From NCBI RefSeq assembly GCF_018919165.1, contig NZ_JAHLQM010000010.1, forward strand, positions 1 to 64,000: a stretch of 64,000 nt of DNA. The letters run 5' to 3'. The translations under genes were made by a program, and so were the position numbers. Under the pieces are notes generated by a model. The model was not told the DNA's origin, made no database searches, and saw nothing but the letters and a program-made list of their open reading frames with translations. This document shows, piece after piece, positions 18,079 to 26,512 of the stretch. Source of the DNA: Amphibacillus sp. MSJ-3. Lineage in GTDB: Bacteria > Bacillota > Bacilli > Bacillales > Amphibacillaceae. How positions within the stretch are numbered: the stretch's first letter is position 1; every line of letters starts with the position of its first letter.

Positions 18079-19365
18079 GTGCAAATTTATATTGTTAAAC
18101 AGGGAGATTCTATCTACAGTATCGCTAATACCTTTGGGTCTACGGTAGAAGATATTGTTCAAGCGAATGAATTAGAAACCCCTGATGCCCTTGTCGTCGG
18201 TCAAGCATTAGTCATCCCAATTGTTGGGCAATTCTACTTTGTCCGCCCCGGTGATAGTCTATATTCCATTAGCCAAAAGTTTCAACCAACTGTTACAGAA
18301 CTCGCTGAAATCAATGCAATTGACCCAGAGCAACCGCTCCCCATTAATTTTAGATTATATATTCCTGAACAGCCAAAAACAACAATTGAATCTAATGCCT
18401 ATGTTGAACCAATTGGTGACACTGTTTCGAGTACATTAATTAATGCCGCAGAAAAGCATGCAGAGCAATTAACATATCTAGCCCCTTTTAGTTATCAAGT
18501 AAATCGAGATGGTAGTCTTACGGCACCACCACTAAATGATTTCCCTAAAATTGCTACAGATCATCAAACCGCCCTAATGCTAGTTATCACAAATTTAGAG
18601 GAAGGTGCTTTTAATGAGGAATTGGGCCATCTGATTGTCAGTGATCAAACCATTCAAGACAGCTTACTTGATCATATTATTGCTACAGCAAAAGAGGTTG
18701 GTTTTCGAGATGTCCATTTTGACTTTGAATTTCTCCCCCCAACTGATCGTGAAGCCTACAATCAATTTTTACGTCGAGCTAAAACAAGATTAAGTCAGGA
18801 GAACTTGTTAATGTCAACGGCTTTAGCGCCCAAAACAAGTGCAAGTCAACAAGGGCAATGGTACGAGGCACATGATTATCAAGCCCATGGTGAAATTGCC
18901 GATTTTGTTGTCTTAATGACTTATGAATGGGGTTATAGTGGTGGACCACCTATGGCTGTTTCACCAATTGACCAAGTAAGCCGTGTCGTTAACTATGCCT
19001 TAACAGTCATACCAGCTGAAAAAATAATGCTTGGACAAAATTTATATGGTTACGATTGGACTTTACCCTTTGAACCTGGGGGCGAATTTGCACGTGCTTT
19101 GAGCCCACAGCAAGCGATTCAACTTGCACGTGAGCATAATCAAGCAATTTCTTATGATCAAACAGCTCAAGCACCTTTCTTCCAATATGTTGATTCAGAA
19201 GGAAATCAACATGAAGTCTGGTTTGAAGATGCCCGCTCTATCCAAGCAAAATTTGATCTAATTAAGGAAAAGGAGTTAAGGGGGATTAGCTACTGGAAGC
19301 TCGGCTTAGCCTTTCCGCAAAATTGGTTACTCTTAACTGACCAATTTACAATTAAAAAACATTAG
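18079..19365 (+). CDS. sleL: Spore cortex-lytic enzyme SleL/YaaH (LysM-LysM-GH18)
   Basis: Spore coat-associated glycoside hydrolase that degrades cortex fragments during germination. Two LysM modules (about residues 2-46, IYIVKQGDSIYSIANTF, and 51-97, FYFVRPGDSLYSISQKF) precede a GH18 catalytic barrel. The catalytic motif is in VHFDFEFLP, with Glu as acid/base. The conserved MTYEWGYSGGPP segment lines the active site. There is no signal peptide, as expected for a protein made in the mother cell and deposited on the spore. 428 residues, the same as the family. GTG start with TTAGGAGG. It sits next to a germinant-receptor operon here; in B. subtilis dgk is the direct neighbour. Confidence 0.92.
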   Translation: MQIYIVKQGDSIYSIANTFGSTVEDIVQANELETPDALVVGQALVIPIVGQFYFVRPGDSLYSISQKFQPTVTELAEINAIDPEQPLPINFRLYIPEQPKTTIESNAYVEPIGDTVSSTLINAAEKHAEQLTYLAPFSYQVNRDGSLTAPPLNDFPKIATDHQTALMLVITNLEEGAFNEELGHLIVSDQTIQDSLLDHIIATAKEVGFRDVHFDFEFLPPTDREAYNQFLRRAKTRLSQENLLMSTALAPKTSASQQGQWYEAHDYQAHGEIADFVVLMTYEWGYSGGPPMAVSPIDQVSRVVNYALTVIPAEKIMLGQNLYGYDWTLPFEPGGEFARALSPQQAIQLAREHNQAISYDQTAQAPFFQYVDSEGNQHEVWFEDARSIQAKFDLIKEKELRGISYWKLGLAFPQNWLLLTDQFTIKKH

Positions 19366-19371
19366 ATAAGG

Positions 19372-19530
19372 GGCTGAGACAAAACTAGTCTCTAATCATG
19401 AAAAAGGGTTCTGATTACATGGAAGTTGTAATTAGAACCACCTTTTCCTATTCGATATATTTCAATGCCCAGTTTAGGCTTGTTGATGGCGGTGAACTTC
19501 CTAAAAAATCATCGCAATTAGCGCAAATCC
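19372..19530 (-). pseudogene. Relic of a DDE-transposase 3' end behind sleL
   Basis: On the minus strand pieces of one protein can be read in two frames: RKFTAINKP (near 19500-19475) and, after a frame change, LETSFVSAP at the end near 19372. The copy at 45062-45223 encodes a similar series (NLRKFIARSNNP, then LETIFLISYVPASF), so I infer common descent from a transposase resembling the IS1182 group. A hairpin, GGTTCTGATTAC/GTAATTAGAACC at 19408-19440, begins about 40 bases after the sleL stop and may terminate sleL. Confidence 0.55.
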
Positions 19531-19689
19531 TCTTTCATCGGGTACTTTTGATTTACCCCTTAAAGATAACCCAAACTAGCCTTCAAAAACCAAAAGAATG
19601 GCTCACATCAATTTTACCTTGACCGTAAGTTTCACCTTCTGAAAGCTTCCTTAATTGTCTATAAGAACATTTTTTTAATAGTAATTAGA

Positions 19690-19719
19690 TGAATAAAATT
19701 CACTCAATTTAGGATAAGC
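19690..19719 (+). promoter_or_regulatory. Possible sigma-G promoter of the ger operon
   Basis: TGAATA (19690-19695) and GATAAGC (19713-19719) are 17 bases apart. This partially fits the sigma-G pattern (TGMATA and CATAMTA). Germinant-receptor operons are sigma-G dependent in B. subtilis, which supports the reading, but the -10 match is imperfect. Confidence 0.35.
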
Positions 19720-19807
19720 TACACCTTATATTCGTAAAATAAGTCATTCATTTATGTATAGAATCGTTAAAATCACTCAAACTAAATGTGAAATTGAGGT
19801 GAATCTC

Positions 19808-21277
19808 TTGTTGAGAAAAAAACAAACTAAAAATAATCATAACCAGATTAGCTCTAATCTAGTTGAAAATATAGATAAGATTAAAAATGATTTTTCTTAT
19901 CAAATCAATAATGATTTTTCATTCCGAATGTTAACAGCTAAATTTAATCAAAAAGATATTTGTCTATGCTATTATGCCTCACTTGTTAATAGCGATAAAA
20001 TTGAGCAATCCATTATCAAACCTTTACTTGAACAAGATGGGGAATCAATCGCCAATATCGTTACTGTCGAATCCGTTAAAGTGCTAACTGATTGTGACGA
20101 AATCAATCAAAATGTGACGAGTGGTAAAGTTATTTTATTTATGGAGGATCACTCCCAAGCATATTCAATCGATGTCTCACAATTTGAACACAGAGAAGTG
20201 AGCCAATCCGAAAACGAAAGTGTTGTACGTGGACCAAAAGAAGCCTTTACAGAATCAATCCATGTCAATATTTCACTCATCCGAAAGCGAATTCGTAATC
20301 AACATCTCGTTTCAGAGGTATTACATGTTGGTAAACGTTCTAAGCAAGATGTTCAATTACTCTATATTGAAAATATCGCCAATGACCAATTACTAGAAAA
20401 TATTCGTTCAAGAATTAACGCGATAACTGCTGATTCTGTTCAAAACGTTGAGTTGTTAGAACAGTATATTGAGGAAAGACCACTCTCAATCTTTCCAACC
20501 ATCTTATATACAGAAAGACCTGATAATGCATGTACCTATATCAATCGTGGACATGTTGTCTTACTAATGGAAAGTTCAGCTGCTTGTTTAATCGTCCCCA
20601 TTAATTTTTGGGCATTCTTTCATAACATTGAAGATCGATATTCTCGTGTAATGTTTAGTAACTTTGCTAGAGCAATCCGATTCCTAGCTTTATTTTTAAC
20701 AACAATGGTATCTGCTCTTTATGTTGCATTAGCCAATTTCCATACCGAAATGATCCCACTTGATTTATTATTAGCAATTGCTTCTGCAAGAGATCGCGTT
20801 CCATTCCCATTGCTCTTGGAAGTCCTTTTAATGGAGGTGGCATTTGAGCTTATTCGCGAAGCAGGGATCCGAATTCCCAATCCATTAGGTCCGACGATTG
20901 GGATTGTTGGTGCTTTAATCCTTGGTCAAGCTGCCGTAGAAGCAAATATCATTAGTCCAATTATCGTTATTATTTCCGCCCTATCTGGACTAACATCCTT
21001 TGTTATCAGTGACCCAAGCTTTAACTTTACAGTTAGGATTACACGGTTTATTTTTATTTTTGCGGCAAGTCTTTTTGGTATCTATAGCTTGATAATCTGC
21101 TTTGTCATGTGGTTGATGTATGCAATCTCACTCAAATCATTTGGGGTACCTTATTTTGCTCCTTTAGCTCCAAGCTATCAGTCCAACAAAAATATCTACT
21201 TTAGAAAGCCATTAAGAAATGAGAAATGGCGTCCCAAATATTTATTACCTAAAGATATGAAAATGTTGAAAAAATAA
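19808..21277 (+). CDS. Spore germination protein, GerA family A subunit
   Basis: A subunit of a germinant receptor in the spore inner membrane. The hydrophilic N-terminal domain (about residues 1-290) ends at the conserved YINRGHVVLLMESSAACLIVP. The C-terminal half has several TMs with the RVPFPLLLEVLLME and IRIPNPLGPTIGIVGALILG signatures of GerAA. A TTG at 19808 matches AGGTGA at the standard spacing, giving 489 residues; the frame opens at 19754. First of a four-gene operon A-B-C-D. The germinant cannot be inferred. Confidence 0.9.
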   Translation: MLRKKQTKNNHNQISSNLVENIDKIKNDFSYQINNDFSFRMLTAKFNQKDICLCYYASLVNSDKIEQSIIKPLLEQDGESIANIVTVESVKVLTDCDEINQNVTSGKVILFMEDHSQAYSIDVSQFEHREVSQSENESVVRGPKEAFTESIHVNISLIRKRIRNQHLVSEVLHVGKRSKQDVQLLYIENIANDQLLENIRSRINAITADSVQNVELLEQYIEERPLSIFPTILYTERPDNACTYINRGHVVLLMESSAACLIVPINFWAFFHNIEDRYSRVMFSNFARAIRFLALFLTTMVSALYVALANFHTEMIPLDLLLAIASARDRVPFPLLLEVLLMEVAFELIREAGIRIPNPLGPTIGIVGALILGQAAVEANIISPIIVIISALSGLTSFVISDPSFNFTVRITRFIFIFAASLFGIYSLIICFVMWLMYAISLKSFGVPYFAPLAPSYQSNKNIYFRKPLRNEKWRPKYLLPKDMKMLKK

Positions 21278-21291
21278 CGGAGAGATAAAAC

Positions 21292-22377
21292 ATGAGGATC
21301 AACACAAAACTTACAACTTATGAAATATGTGCCCTAACCATTATTTTTATTGGAATCAAACTTACGGATACAACACCTACCTTACTATCTAATAGTACAC
21401 AAAATGCCTTTTGGTATATACCTTTAATCTCCTTTATCGTTATGTTCCCTTTTTTTCTGATTACCTTATATTTATTGAACAAATATAAGGCTGATCACCT
21501 TGTTGATCTTTTACAGATTTTACTAGGTAAAACCTTAGGGAAAGCATTAGCCTTTTTTATTTTTATCTTCAGTTTTTTTCTAAGTGCTTTTGACTTTAGA
21601 AGTTACGTTAATCAGATTAAATTGTTGTACTTTGATAAATCATCCATCACCATTATTTTTGCCCTACTTATTTTTATCAGTATTTTTGGAGCAATAAGAG
21701 GCATTAAGGTGATCGGATATACAGCGAGGGTTTTCTTTCCCTTATTTCAGTTTTCACTTGTTTTATTAATTATACTTGTCTATCCATCTCTAGTTTTCGA
21801 ACGTATCTACCCCATTTTCGGTAGCGGTCTATCAAATGTCATGTATGAAGGAATATTTAAAGGTTCCTTTTTTTCTAGCTTTATTTTACTAATGATGATA
21901 TTGCCCGTTGCGAGAAAACCTGAAAACTTTTATAAAGGAACCATTATGGGGCTGATTATTTCTGTCCTGCAAATTGTTTTTCTATTTTTAATTTATGCAA
22001 CTTTTTTTGATTATAAATCCATTGAAAGAGTTCCCTATCCCTTTCATGACGTCGCACTCTATATCGACTTGGGAAGTTTCTTTACAAATATAGAAACCTT
22101 TTTTATGACCTTTTGGTTATTTGCTGTTTTTATTCGCTTTATCCTACTCCTATACTTAAATACCTGGTTATTCGGAGCCACTTTTGATATTGACAATTTT
22201 GAACTGCTGATTTTACCTATGGGGTTTTTAATAATGGTGATTGGTCTGATTCCCGATAATATTATTGTCAATGAATTTGTTTATCGAAATCATCTCCTAA
22301 ATTTAAACACCATCTTTTTATTCATTGTTCCAGTCATCTTACTGATTTGTCACTTTTTCAAACGAAAGAAGGTGTGA
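21292..22377 (+). CDS. Spore germination permease, GerA family B subunit
   Basis: Integral membrane protein of the APC-type endospore germination permease family, 361 residues with about ten membrane helices. It starts KLTTYEICALTIIFIGIKLTDTTPT. The B subunit is thought to form the germinant-binding pocket in the membrane. ATG with SD CGGAGAG, 14 bases after the A gene. Its end overlaps the region just upstream of the C-subunit start. Confidence 0.9.
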   Translation: MRINTKLTTYEICALTIIFIGIKLTDTTPTLLSNSTQNAFWYIPLISFIVMFPFFLITLYLLNKYKADHLVDLLQILLGKTLGKALAFFIFIFSFFLSAFDFRSYVNQIKLLYFDKSSITIIFALLIFISIFGAIRGIKVIGYTARVFFPLFQFSLVLLIILVYPSLVFERIYPIFGSGLSNVMYEGIFKGSFFSSFILLMMILPVARKPENFYKGTIMGLIISVLQIVFLFLIYATFFDYKSIERVPYPFHDVALYIDLGSFFTNIETFFMTFWLFAVFIRFILLLYLNTWLFGATFDIDNFELLILPMGFLIMVIGLIPDNIIVNEFVYRNHLLNLNTIFLFIVPVILLICHFFKRKKV

Positions 22378-22382
22378 ATGAA

Positions 22383-23630
22383 ATGGATAAATGGATTAAA
22401 TCAACAGTTCTTATCGTCTTGTTGATTATTCTATCTAGCTGTCAAGACATGATTGAAGTTGAAAAGGAATCATTTGTCATAGCGATTGGAATGGATGTAA
22501 CTGACCAAGAGGGGATTTATGAGTTTACTTTCCAAATTGCTAATCCAAATATAGCGAGTCCAATGACTGCAGATCCAAATGGTGCACCTGATGAAATCCT
22601 GACCGTACTTGGGGCAGATATTATGACTGCAAAAGATAAGGCAGATGCAATCGTTACGAAAAGAATTTCATTAGACCATACAGCTATCTTTGTTATTTCA
22701 GAAGAACTGGCAAGATCAGGGGACCTTTTGCGTGTCATTCAACCGGGAACACGAACAAGTCACATGCGCCATGATATCCAAATTATCGTTTCTAAAGAAA
22801 AAGCAGAGACTTTTTTAAATAACAATAATCCTATCTTTGAACAAAAACCATATAAATATTTCCAATATAAAATTACCCAAACCAAGGAAACAGGTATTAT
22901 TCCATATGCAGATTTACATCGATTACTTCAAATTACTGAAGGAGATGCCGACCTCTTTTTAGCTATATATGCCACAACCATCCATGATGAAGAAGAAATT
23001 GAAAAGAGTGAAGATCAATATCTAGCAGGGGAGCTACTACAAAAGGGCGGCGATAAAACCCAGTTTATGGGGTCTGCTGTTTTTAAGAATGGCAAGATGA
23101 TTGATTTATTAACGGCGCAAGAAACAAGAATCGCGAACCTACTAGATAGGACAGTTCCATTAAATAATATCTTGGTCACTTATACAGATCCGATTAAACC
23201 CGAATTCTATATCTCAGGAAATTACATTCAAACGAAAAACCCTGATATCAAGATTGATTATGATGCTAAAGCCAATCATGCGACTATAGATGTAACGGTT
23301 CTTTTTGAATTTGAAATCTTGGCTATTCCTAGTTTAATTAGTTACGCAGAAAATAATGAACACAAGGAAATTTTAGAGAAACATTTAGTCGAAACGAATA
23401 CCCAATTAGCAAAGAAGTTCATTGAAAAAACACAGGAGGAATATCGTTCAGATCCCTTTTATTGGTCACTTTATATCCGTAAATACTTTAAAGATGTTCC
23501 AAGCTATGAAAAAGCTGATTGGCATAACAATATCTATCCAAATGCAGAAGTAAATATTAAGTATGAGTTGAAAAGATTACAATTTGGTAAGACGATGAGT
23601 GATACAAATCTTAGTGAAGTGAGAGATTAA
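22383..23630 (+). CDS. Spore germination lipoprotein, Ger(x)C family C subunit
   Basis: Diacylglycerol-modified lipoprotein: signal peptide with lipobox LIILSSC at about residue 18. The Ger(x)C fold begins IEVEKESFVIAIGMDVTDQEG, and the conserved HTAIFVISEELARSGDL and HDIQIIVSKEKAE segments follow. 415 residues from the ATG at 22383, whose SD is GAAGGTG; the frame opens at 22347. It needs Lgt for function in B. subtilis. It follows the B subunit by 5 bases. Confidence 0.92.
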   Translation: MDKWIKSTVLIVLLIILSSCQDMIEVEKESFVIAIGMDVTDQEGIYEFTFQIANPNIASPMTADPNGAPDEILTVLGADIMTAKDKADAIVTKRISLDHTAIFVISEELARSGDLLRVIQPGTRTSHMRHDIQIIVSKEKAETFLNNNNPIFEQKPYKYFQYKITQTKETGIIPYADLHRLLQITEGDADLFLAIYATTIHDEEEIEKSEDQYLAGELLQKGGDKTQFMGSAVFKNGKMIDLLTAQETRIANLLDRTVPLNNILVTYTDPIKPEFYISGNYIQTKNPDIKIDYDAKANHATIDVTVLFEFEILAIPSLISYAENNEHKEILEKHLVETNTQLAKKFIEKTQEEYRSDPFYWSLYIRKYFKDVPSYEKADWHNNIYPNAEVNIKYELKRLQFGKTMSDTNLSEVRD

Positions 23631-23631
23631 G

Positions 23632-23799
23632 ATGATTATTTTTTTATTTACGATAACCTGTCTGTATTTAACCTACTATTGTCTACATTTTTGTTCCCAC
23701 CTAAAGAAAGGGAAAAATTATCTCGGGCTTATCGCTGTAATCATGCTAAACATTAGCATGATCTTCTTTACAATTTTTTTACTTATCGCTCAATATTAA
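23632..23799 (+). CDS. Small two-helix membrane protein, probable D subunit of the germinant receptor
   Basis: Starts one base after the C-subunit stop. It encodes 55 residues: MIIFLFTITCLYLTYYCLHF, a short basic loop (HLKKGKNYLGL), then a second hydrophobic stretch ending FFTIFLLIAQY. Two TMs of about 18-20 residues fit the small D proteins (55-75 residues, two TMs) reported in some Bacillus ger operons as modulators of receptor function. The SD is weak (GAGATTAAG), so expression probably depends on coupling to the C gene. A terminator follows directly. Sequence homology could not be checked. Confidence 0.7.
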   Translation: MIIFLFTITCLYLTYYCLHFCSHLKKGKNYLGLIAVIMLNISMIFFTIFLLIAQY

Positions 23800-23826
23800 T
23801 ACCTCCCTAAAAAGGGAGGTATTTTT
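23799..23826 (+). terminator. Terminator of the ger operon
   Basis: AATACCTCCC/GGGAGGTATT hairpin with a short loop, followed by a T run. It overlaps the stop codon of the small D-type gene. Confidence 0.9.
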
Positions 23827-23917
23827 GTTAGCAAATTGACCTAATCGATTATAATTATGTTAAAATAGGCTTTGTCTTATTTTGTTACAAACAGTTTTTA
23901 AGGAGGAAGAAAAGACA

Positions 23918-24553
23918 ATGGGCGATATTCCCTTTATTGCAGTTGAAGGGCCAATTGGTGTTGGTAAAACATCTCTAGCCAAAAAAATTGCAAGTCAATT
24001 TAATTTTCATTTACTGAAAGAAATCGTTGAGGAAAATCCTTTCTTAGATAAATTTTATGATGATATTGAAGCATGGAGCTTTCAAACAGAAATGTTCTTT
24101 TTATGTAATCGTTATAAGCAACTGGAGGATGTTGAGTATCAATATCTTAAGCAGAAAAAACCAGTCGTCGCAGATTATCATATTATGAAAAATATGATTT
24201 TTGCTAAAAGAACCTTATCAGAGCGACAATTTGATAAATATGAACAAATTTATCAAATCTTAGTTGAAGATCGTCCTCGACCAAATTTATTAATTTACTT
24301 AGATGCTAGTCTCGACACATTGCTTCAACGAATTGATCAAAGGGGCCGAAGCGTTGAAGAAAAAATCCAATCATCCTATTTAGAACAATTGCGCTTTGAC
24401 TATCAAGCTTATATGGATACATTTGAACGCAAGCATCCAAATACTCCAATCATTAGAATTAATGGCGATCAAACAGACTTTATCAAGTGCCAAGCTGATC
24501 TTGAAAAAATCTTTACAGAAATCAAACTTCAACTTAACAAAGGAGCTCAATGA
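23918..24553 (+). CDS. dgk: Deoxyguanosine kinase
   Basis: Deoxynucleoside kinase of the purine salvage pathway, phosphorylating dGuo. P-loop GPIGVGKTSLAKKIA, the conserved EENPFLDKFYDD segment, DYHIMKN (the active-site DRS-equivalent region) and the LID arginines in RIDQRGRSVEEK. 211 residues from the ATG at 23918, with AAGGAGG about 11 bases upstream. It is followed by dck, whose start overlaps its stop, as in B. subtilis (yaaG-yaaF). Confidence 0.92.
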   Translation: MGDIPFIAVEGPIGVGKTSLAKKIASQFNFHLLKEIVEENPFLDKFYDDIEAWSFQTEMFFLCNRYKQLEDVEYQYLKQKKPVVADYHIMKNMIFAKRTLSERQFDKYEQIYQILVEDRPRPNLLIYLDASLDTLLQRIDQRGRSVEEKIQSSYLEQLRFDYQAYMDTFERKHPNTPIIRINGDQTDFIKCQADLEKIFTEIKLQLNKGAQ

Positions 24554-25215
24554 TAATGAATTTAAGAGAAAAATATAATATTCCAAATGATAGTGTGATT
24601 ACGATTGCTGGGACAGTTGGCATTGGAAAATCAACAATGACACATGCACTTGCAAAAGCATTGAATTTTCATACATCCCTAGAAAAGGTAGATACAAATC
24701 CTTACTTAGATAAATTTTATGCTGACTTTGAACGCTGGAGTTTCCATTTACAAATTTACTTCTTGGCTGAACGTTTTAAAGAACAAAAACGGATTTTCGA
24801 ATATGGTGGTGGCTTTATTCAAGACCGTTCCATTTATGAAGACACTGGTATCTTTGCTAAAATGCATTATGATAATGGTACAATGACTACTGAAGATTAC
24901 AATACTTATCGAAATCTGTTCGATGCAATGGTGATGACACCATACTTTCCCCATCCAGATCTCCTAATTTATTTAGAAGGGTCATTAGAAGAAGTGATCA
25001 AGCGGATTAAATTACGCGGTCGCGAGATGGAACAACAGACACCTCTTTCCTATTGGGAGGAAATGCATAAACGCTATCAAGATTGGATTAATAGTTTCAA
25101 TGCTTGTCCAATATTAAGAATTAATATTTCTGATTATGATTTAATGAATAATGAGGACTCGATTGAATCCATTCTAGAAAAAGTTGGCCATTTTATTAAT
25201 CATTCCCGCCATTAA
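24550..25215 (+). CDS. dck: Deoxyadenosine/deoxycytidine kinase
   Basis: Salvage kinase for dAdo and dCyd. P-loop AGTVGIGKSTMTHALA, the EKVDTNPYLDKFYADFERWS segment and the substrate motif QDRSIYEDTGIFAKM are nearly identical in layout to B. subtilis Dck; the LID reads RIKLRGREMEQQ. 221 residues. ATG with AAAGGAG 4-5 bases upstream overlaps the dgk stop; a second in-frame ATG two codons on is an alternative. Strongly hydrophilic C-terminus. Confidence 0.95.
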   Translation: MIMNLREKYNIPNDSVITIAGTVGIGKSTMTHALAKALNFHTSLEKVDTNPYLDKFYADFERWSFHLQIYFLAERFKEQKRIFEYGGGFIQDRSIYEDTGIFAKMHYDNGTMTTEDYNTYRNLFDAMVMTPYFPHPDLLIYLEGSLEEVIKRIKLRGREMEQQTPLSYWEEMHKRYQDWINSFNACPILRINISDYDLMNNEDSIESILEKVGHFINHSRH

Positions 25216-25235
25216 TTTTATAAAAAAATAGTTAA

Positions 25236-25299
25236 AAAAGCCGGGACAAAGCCCGGCTAAAAATAAAAAAGGGATTCAGTAGACACTGGATCCCTTTTT
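25236..25299 (+). terminator. Two tandem hairpins after dck
   Basis: AGCCGGG/CCCGGCT (25239-25258) with flanking A and T runs, then AAAAAGGGAT/ATCCCTTTTT (25266-25299). Both can terminate dck; the second also fits the minus strand. Confidence 0.8.
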
Positions 25300-25354
25300 G
25301 AGATTATGATCATTTAAATAGATTCATCACGACTTAAATGGTTTAGAGCTGTTA

Positions 25355-25426
25355 CACAGGGATTAACACTCTGGGTGGACGCTTTCTAACAAGGCAAAGG
25401 CTTCTCTTGATTGAATAATCCCTGTG
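25355..25426. repeat. 11-bp perfect inverted repeat behind speG
   Basis: CACAGGGATTA (25355-25365) and TAATCCCTGTG (25416-25426) enclose 50 bases. The element begins 10 bases after the speG stop (minus strand). It may be a terminator or the edge of a small mobile element; no poly-T tail is obvious. The enclosed bases can be read as a short in-frame peptide on the minus strand, but there is no start codon with SD. Confidence 0.5.
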
Positions 25427-25435
25427 ATAAAGTAT

Positions 25436-25954
25436 CTATTGATGACTTTCCGAATAATCTTCTCGTAATAATCCCATTATATAGCCATCATAATATTGGC
25501 CGTCGATAAAGTAATGTTTCTTTAACTCACCTTCAGTTTGGAAACCAACCTTTTGATAAATATGGATTGCCTTTTCGTTATGTTTAACAACATACAAATA
25601 TAATTTATGTAAATTCAGTTGGTAAAATCCATAGTCAACAAGCAATCGCGTCGCCTCGGTAGCATAGCCCTTTCCTTGTTGGCCCGGGTCAATCATAATT
25701 GCAAATTCAGCGTTTCGATGACGGGATTCAATCCCATAGAGGGCCAGGAAACCAATTCTTTCTTCACCAGACATTAAAATAAATTGCCGATGAAAATTAT
25801 TGTCTTGGCTCGTTTCATATGACTTTGTTAACTTTTCCATTGTTGTGTAAGGCTCTTCACACCAATAATTTGATACATCTGGATTTATTTGCATCTGATA
25901 AATAAATGCTAAATCATCTTTTTCAACTGGACGAAGTCGAAGTTTCTCTTTCAT
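25436..25954 (-). CDS. speG: Spermidine/spermine N-acetyltransferase SpeG-like GNAT
   Basis: Acetyl-CoA dependent polyamine acetyltransferase. It resembles E. coli SpeG along its length: KLRLRPVEKDDLAFIYQM at the N-terminus, YWCEEPY, the GNAT acetyl-CoA loop in PGQQGKGYATEA, and the C-terminal NEKAIHIYQKVGFQTEGELKKHYFIDGQY. 172 residues from the ATG at 25954 (a TTG one codon earlier is possible), with SD GAAGGTGA. Convergent with dck. Assignment to polyamines rather than another amine rests on similarity only. Confidence 0.85.
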   Translation of the reverse strand: MKEKLRLRPVEKDDLAFIYQMQINPDVSNYWCEEPYTTMEKLTKSYETSQDNNFHRQFILMSGEERIGFLALYGIESRHRNAEFAIMIDPGQQGKGYATEATRLLVDYGFYQLNLHKLYLYVVKHNEKAIHIYQKVGFQTEGELKKHYFIDGQYYDGYIMGLLREDYSESHQ

Positions 25955-25984
25955 CAATTTTCACCTTCATTTATGATAAAATAA

Positions 25985-26016
25985 AAAAACTTAGCTAAGA
26001 CTAGTCAGCTAAGTTC
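25985..26016 (-). terminator. Terminator of tRNA-Ser
   Basis: ACTTAGCT/AGCTAAGT hairpin followed by seven Ts on the minus strand, about 20 bases after the tRNA 3' end. Confidence 0.85.
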
Positions 26017-26036
26017 CATATATCGTCGTATAATTA

Positions 26037-26129
26037 TGGCGGAGGAAGAGGGATTCGAACCCCCGCGGGCCGTGAAGCCCCTGTCGGTTTTCAAGACCGA
26101 TCCCTTCAGCCGGACTTGGGTATTCCTCC
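26037..26129 (-). tRNA. tRNA-Ser(UGA)
   Basis: Minus strand, 93 nt including an encoded CCA. Acceptor GGAGGAA/TTCCTCC with discriminator G73, D-arm with CCAAGTCCGGCTGAAGG, anticodon loop CTTGAAA (anticodon TGA), a long class II variable arm, and T-arm GGGGTTCGAATCCC. It reads UCA codons. Located between speG/dck and serS, where B. subtilis also has a tRNA-Ser. Confidence 0.97.
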
Positions 26130-26149
26130 ATGAACTGACGACAAGAATT

Positions 26150-26178
26150 ATCATATCAGTTCTTATTATACCTGTCAA
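26150..26178 (-). promoter_or_regulatory. Sigma-A promoter of tRNA-Ser
   Basis: Minus strand TTGACA (26173-26178), 17-base spacer, TATGAT (26150-26155). About 15 bases separate the expected start from the tRNA 5' end. Confidence 0.75.
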
Positions 26179-26420
26179 CAATTTTTTTTGCCTATCTATC
26201 GTTTTTATCCTTTTTTGAGCATCATTATCTAACCATCGTTTCCTTAGCTAAACTTTGCTTCAGTTAAAATATCAATATAATCGATCTTTAAACGTTTTAA
26301 ACTGCCTTCAAAAAATTGAAGAAGTTTTTACGAAACCCACGCTTTGTTTGAATCATCAGCTTTTCACGAATAGATGGCTTCAGCTCGATTATTTCCAAAA
26401 AGTTTTTCTCTAATCTTTCT

Positions 26421-26490
26421 TGTCCATAAAGTGAAACTTCAATCAGTAGGGCGAACTTCCCCACTAAGGGAAAGTTCACTTTATGGCTTT
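26421..26490. repeat. Palindromic intergenic element behind serS
   Basis: Arms CCATAAAGTGAA (26424-26435) and TTCACTTTATGG (about 26474-26485) form a long hairpin. An 18-base part (26428-26445) recurs exactly, in the opposite strand, at 51861-51878. It lies just after the serS stop and can act as its terminator. The 60-codon frame over 26297-26479 has no SD and is not called. The rest of the 26130-26512 gap holds only the tRNA promoter. Confidence 0.55.
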
Positions 26491-26512
26491 TTAAGGCCTA
26501 TTTAATAATATT

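Noticed and set aside
19398-19622. 74-codon plus-strand frame between sleL and the ger operon
   Set aside because: The segment is better explained as a decayed minus-strand transposase end; no SD precedes the frame.
26297-26479. 60-codon open frame on the minus strand behind serS
   Set aside because: No SD, no recognisable protein, and its first part lies within a palindromic element that explains the sequence.
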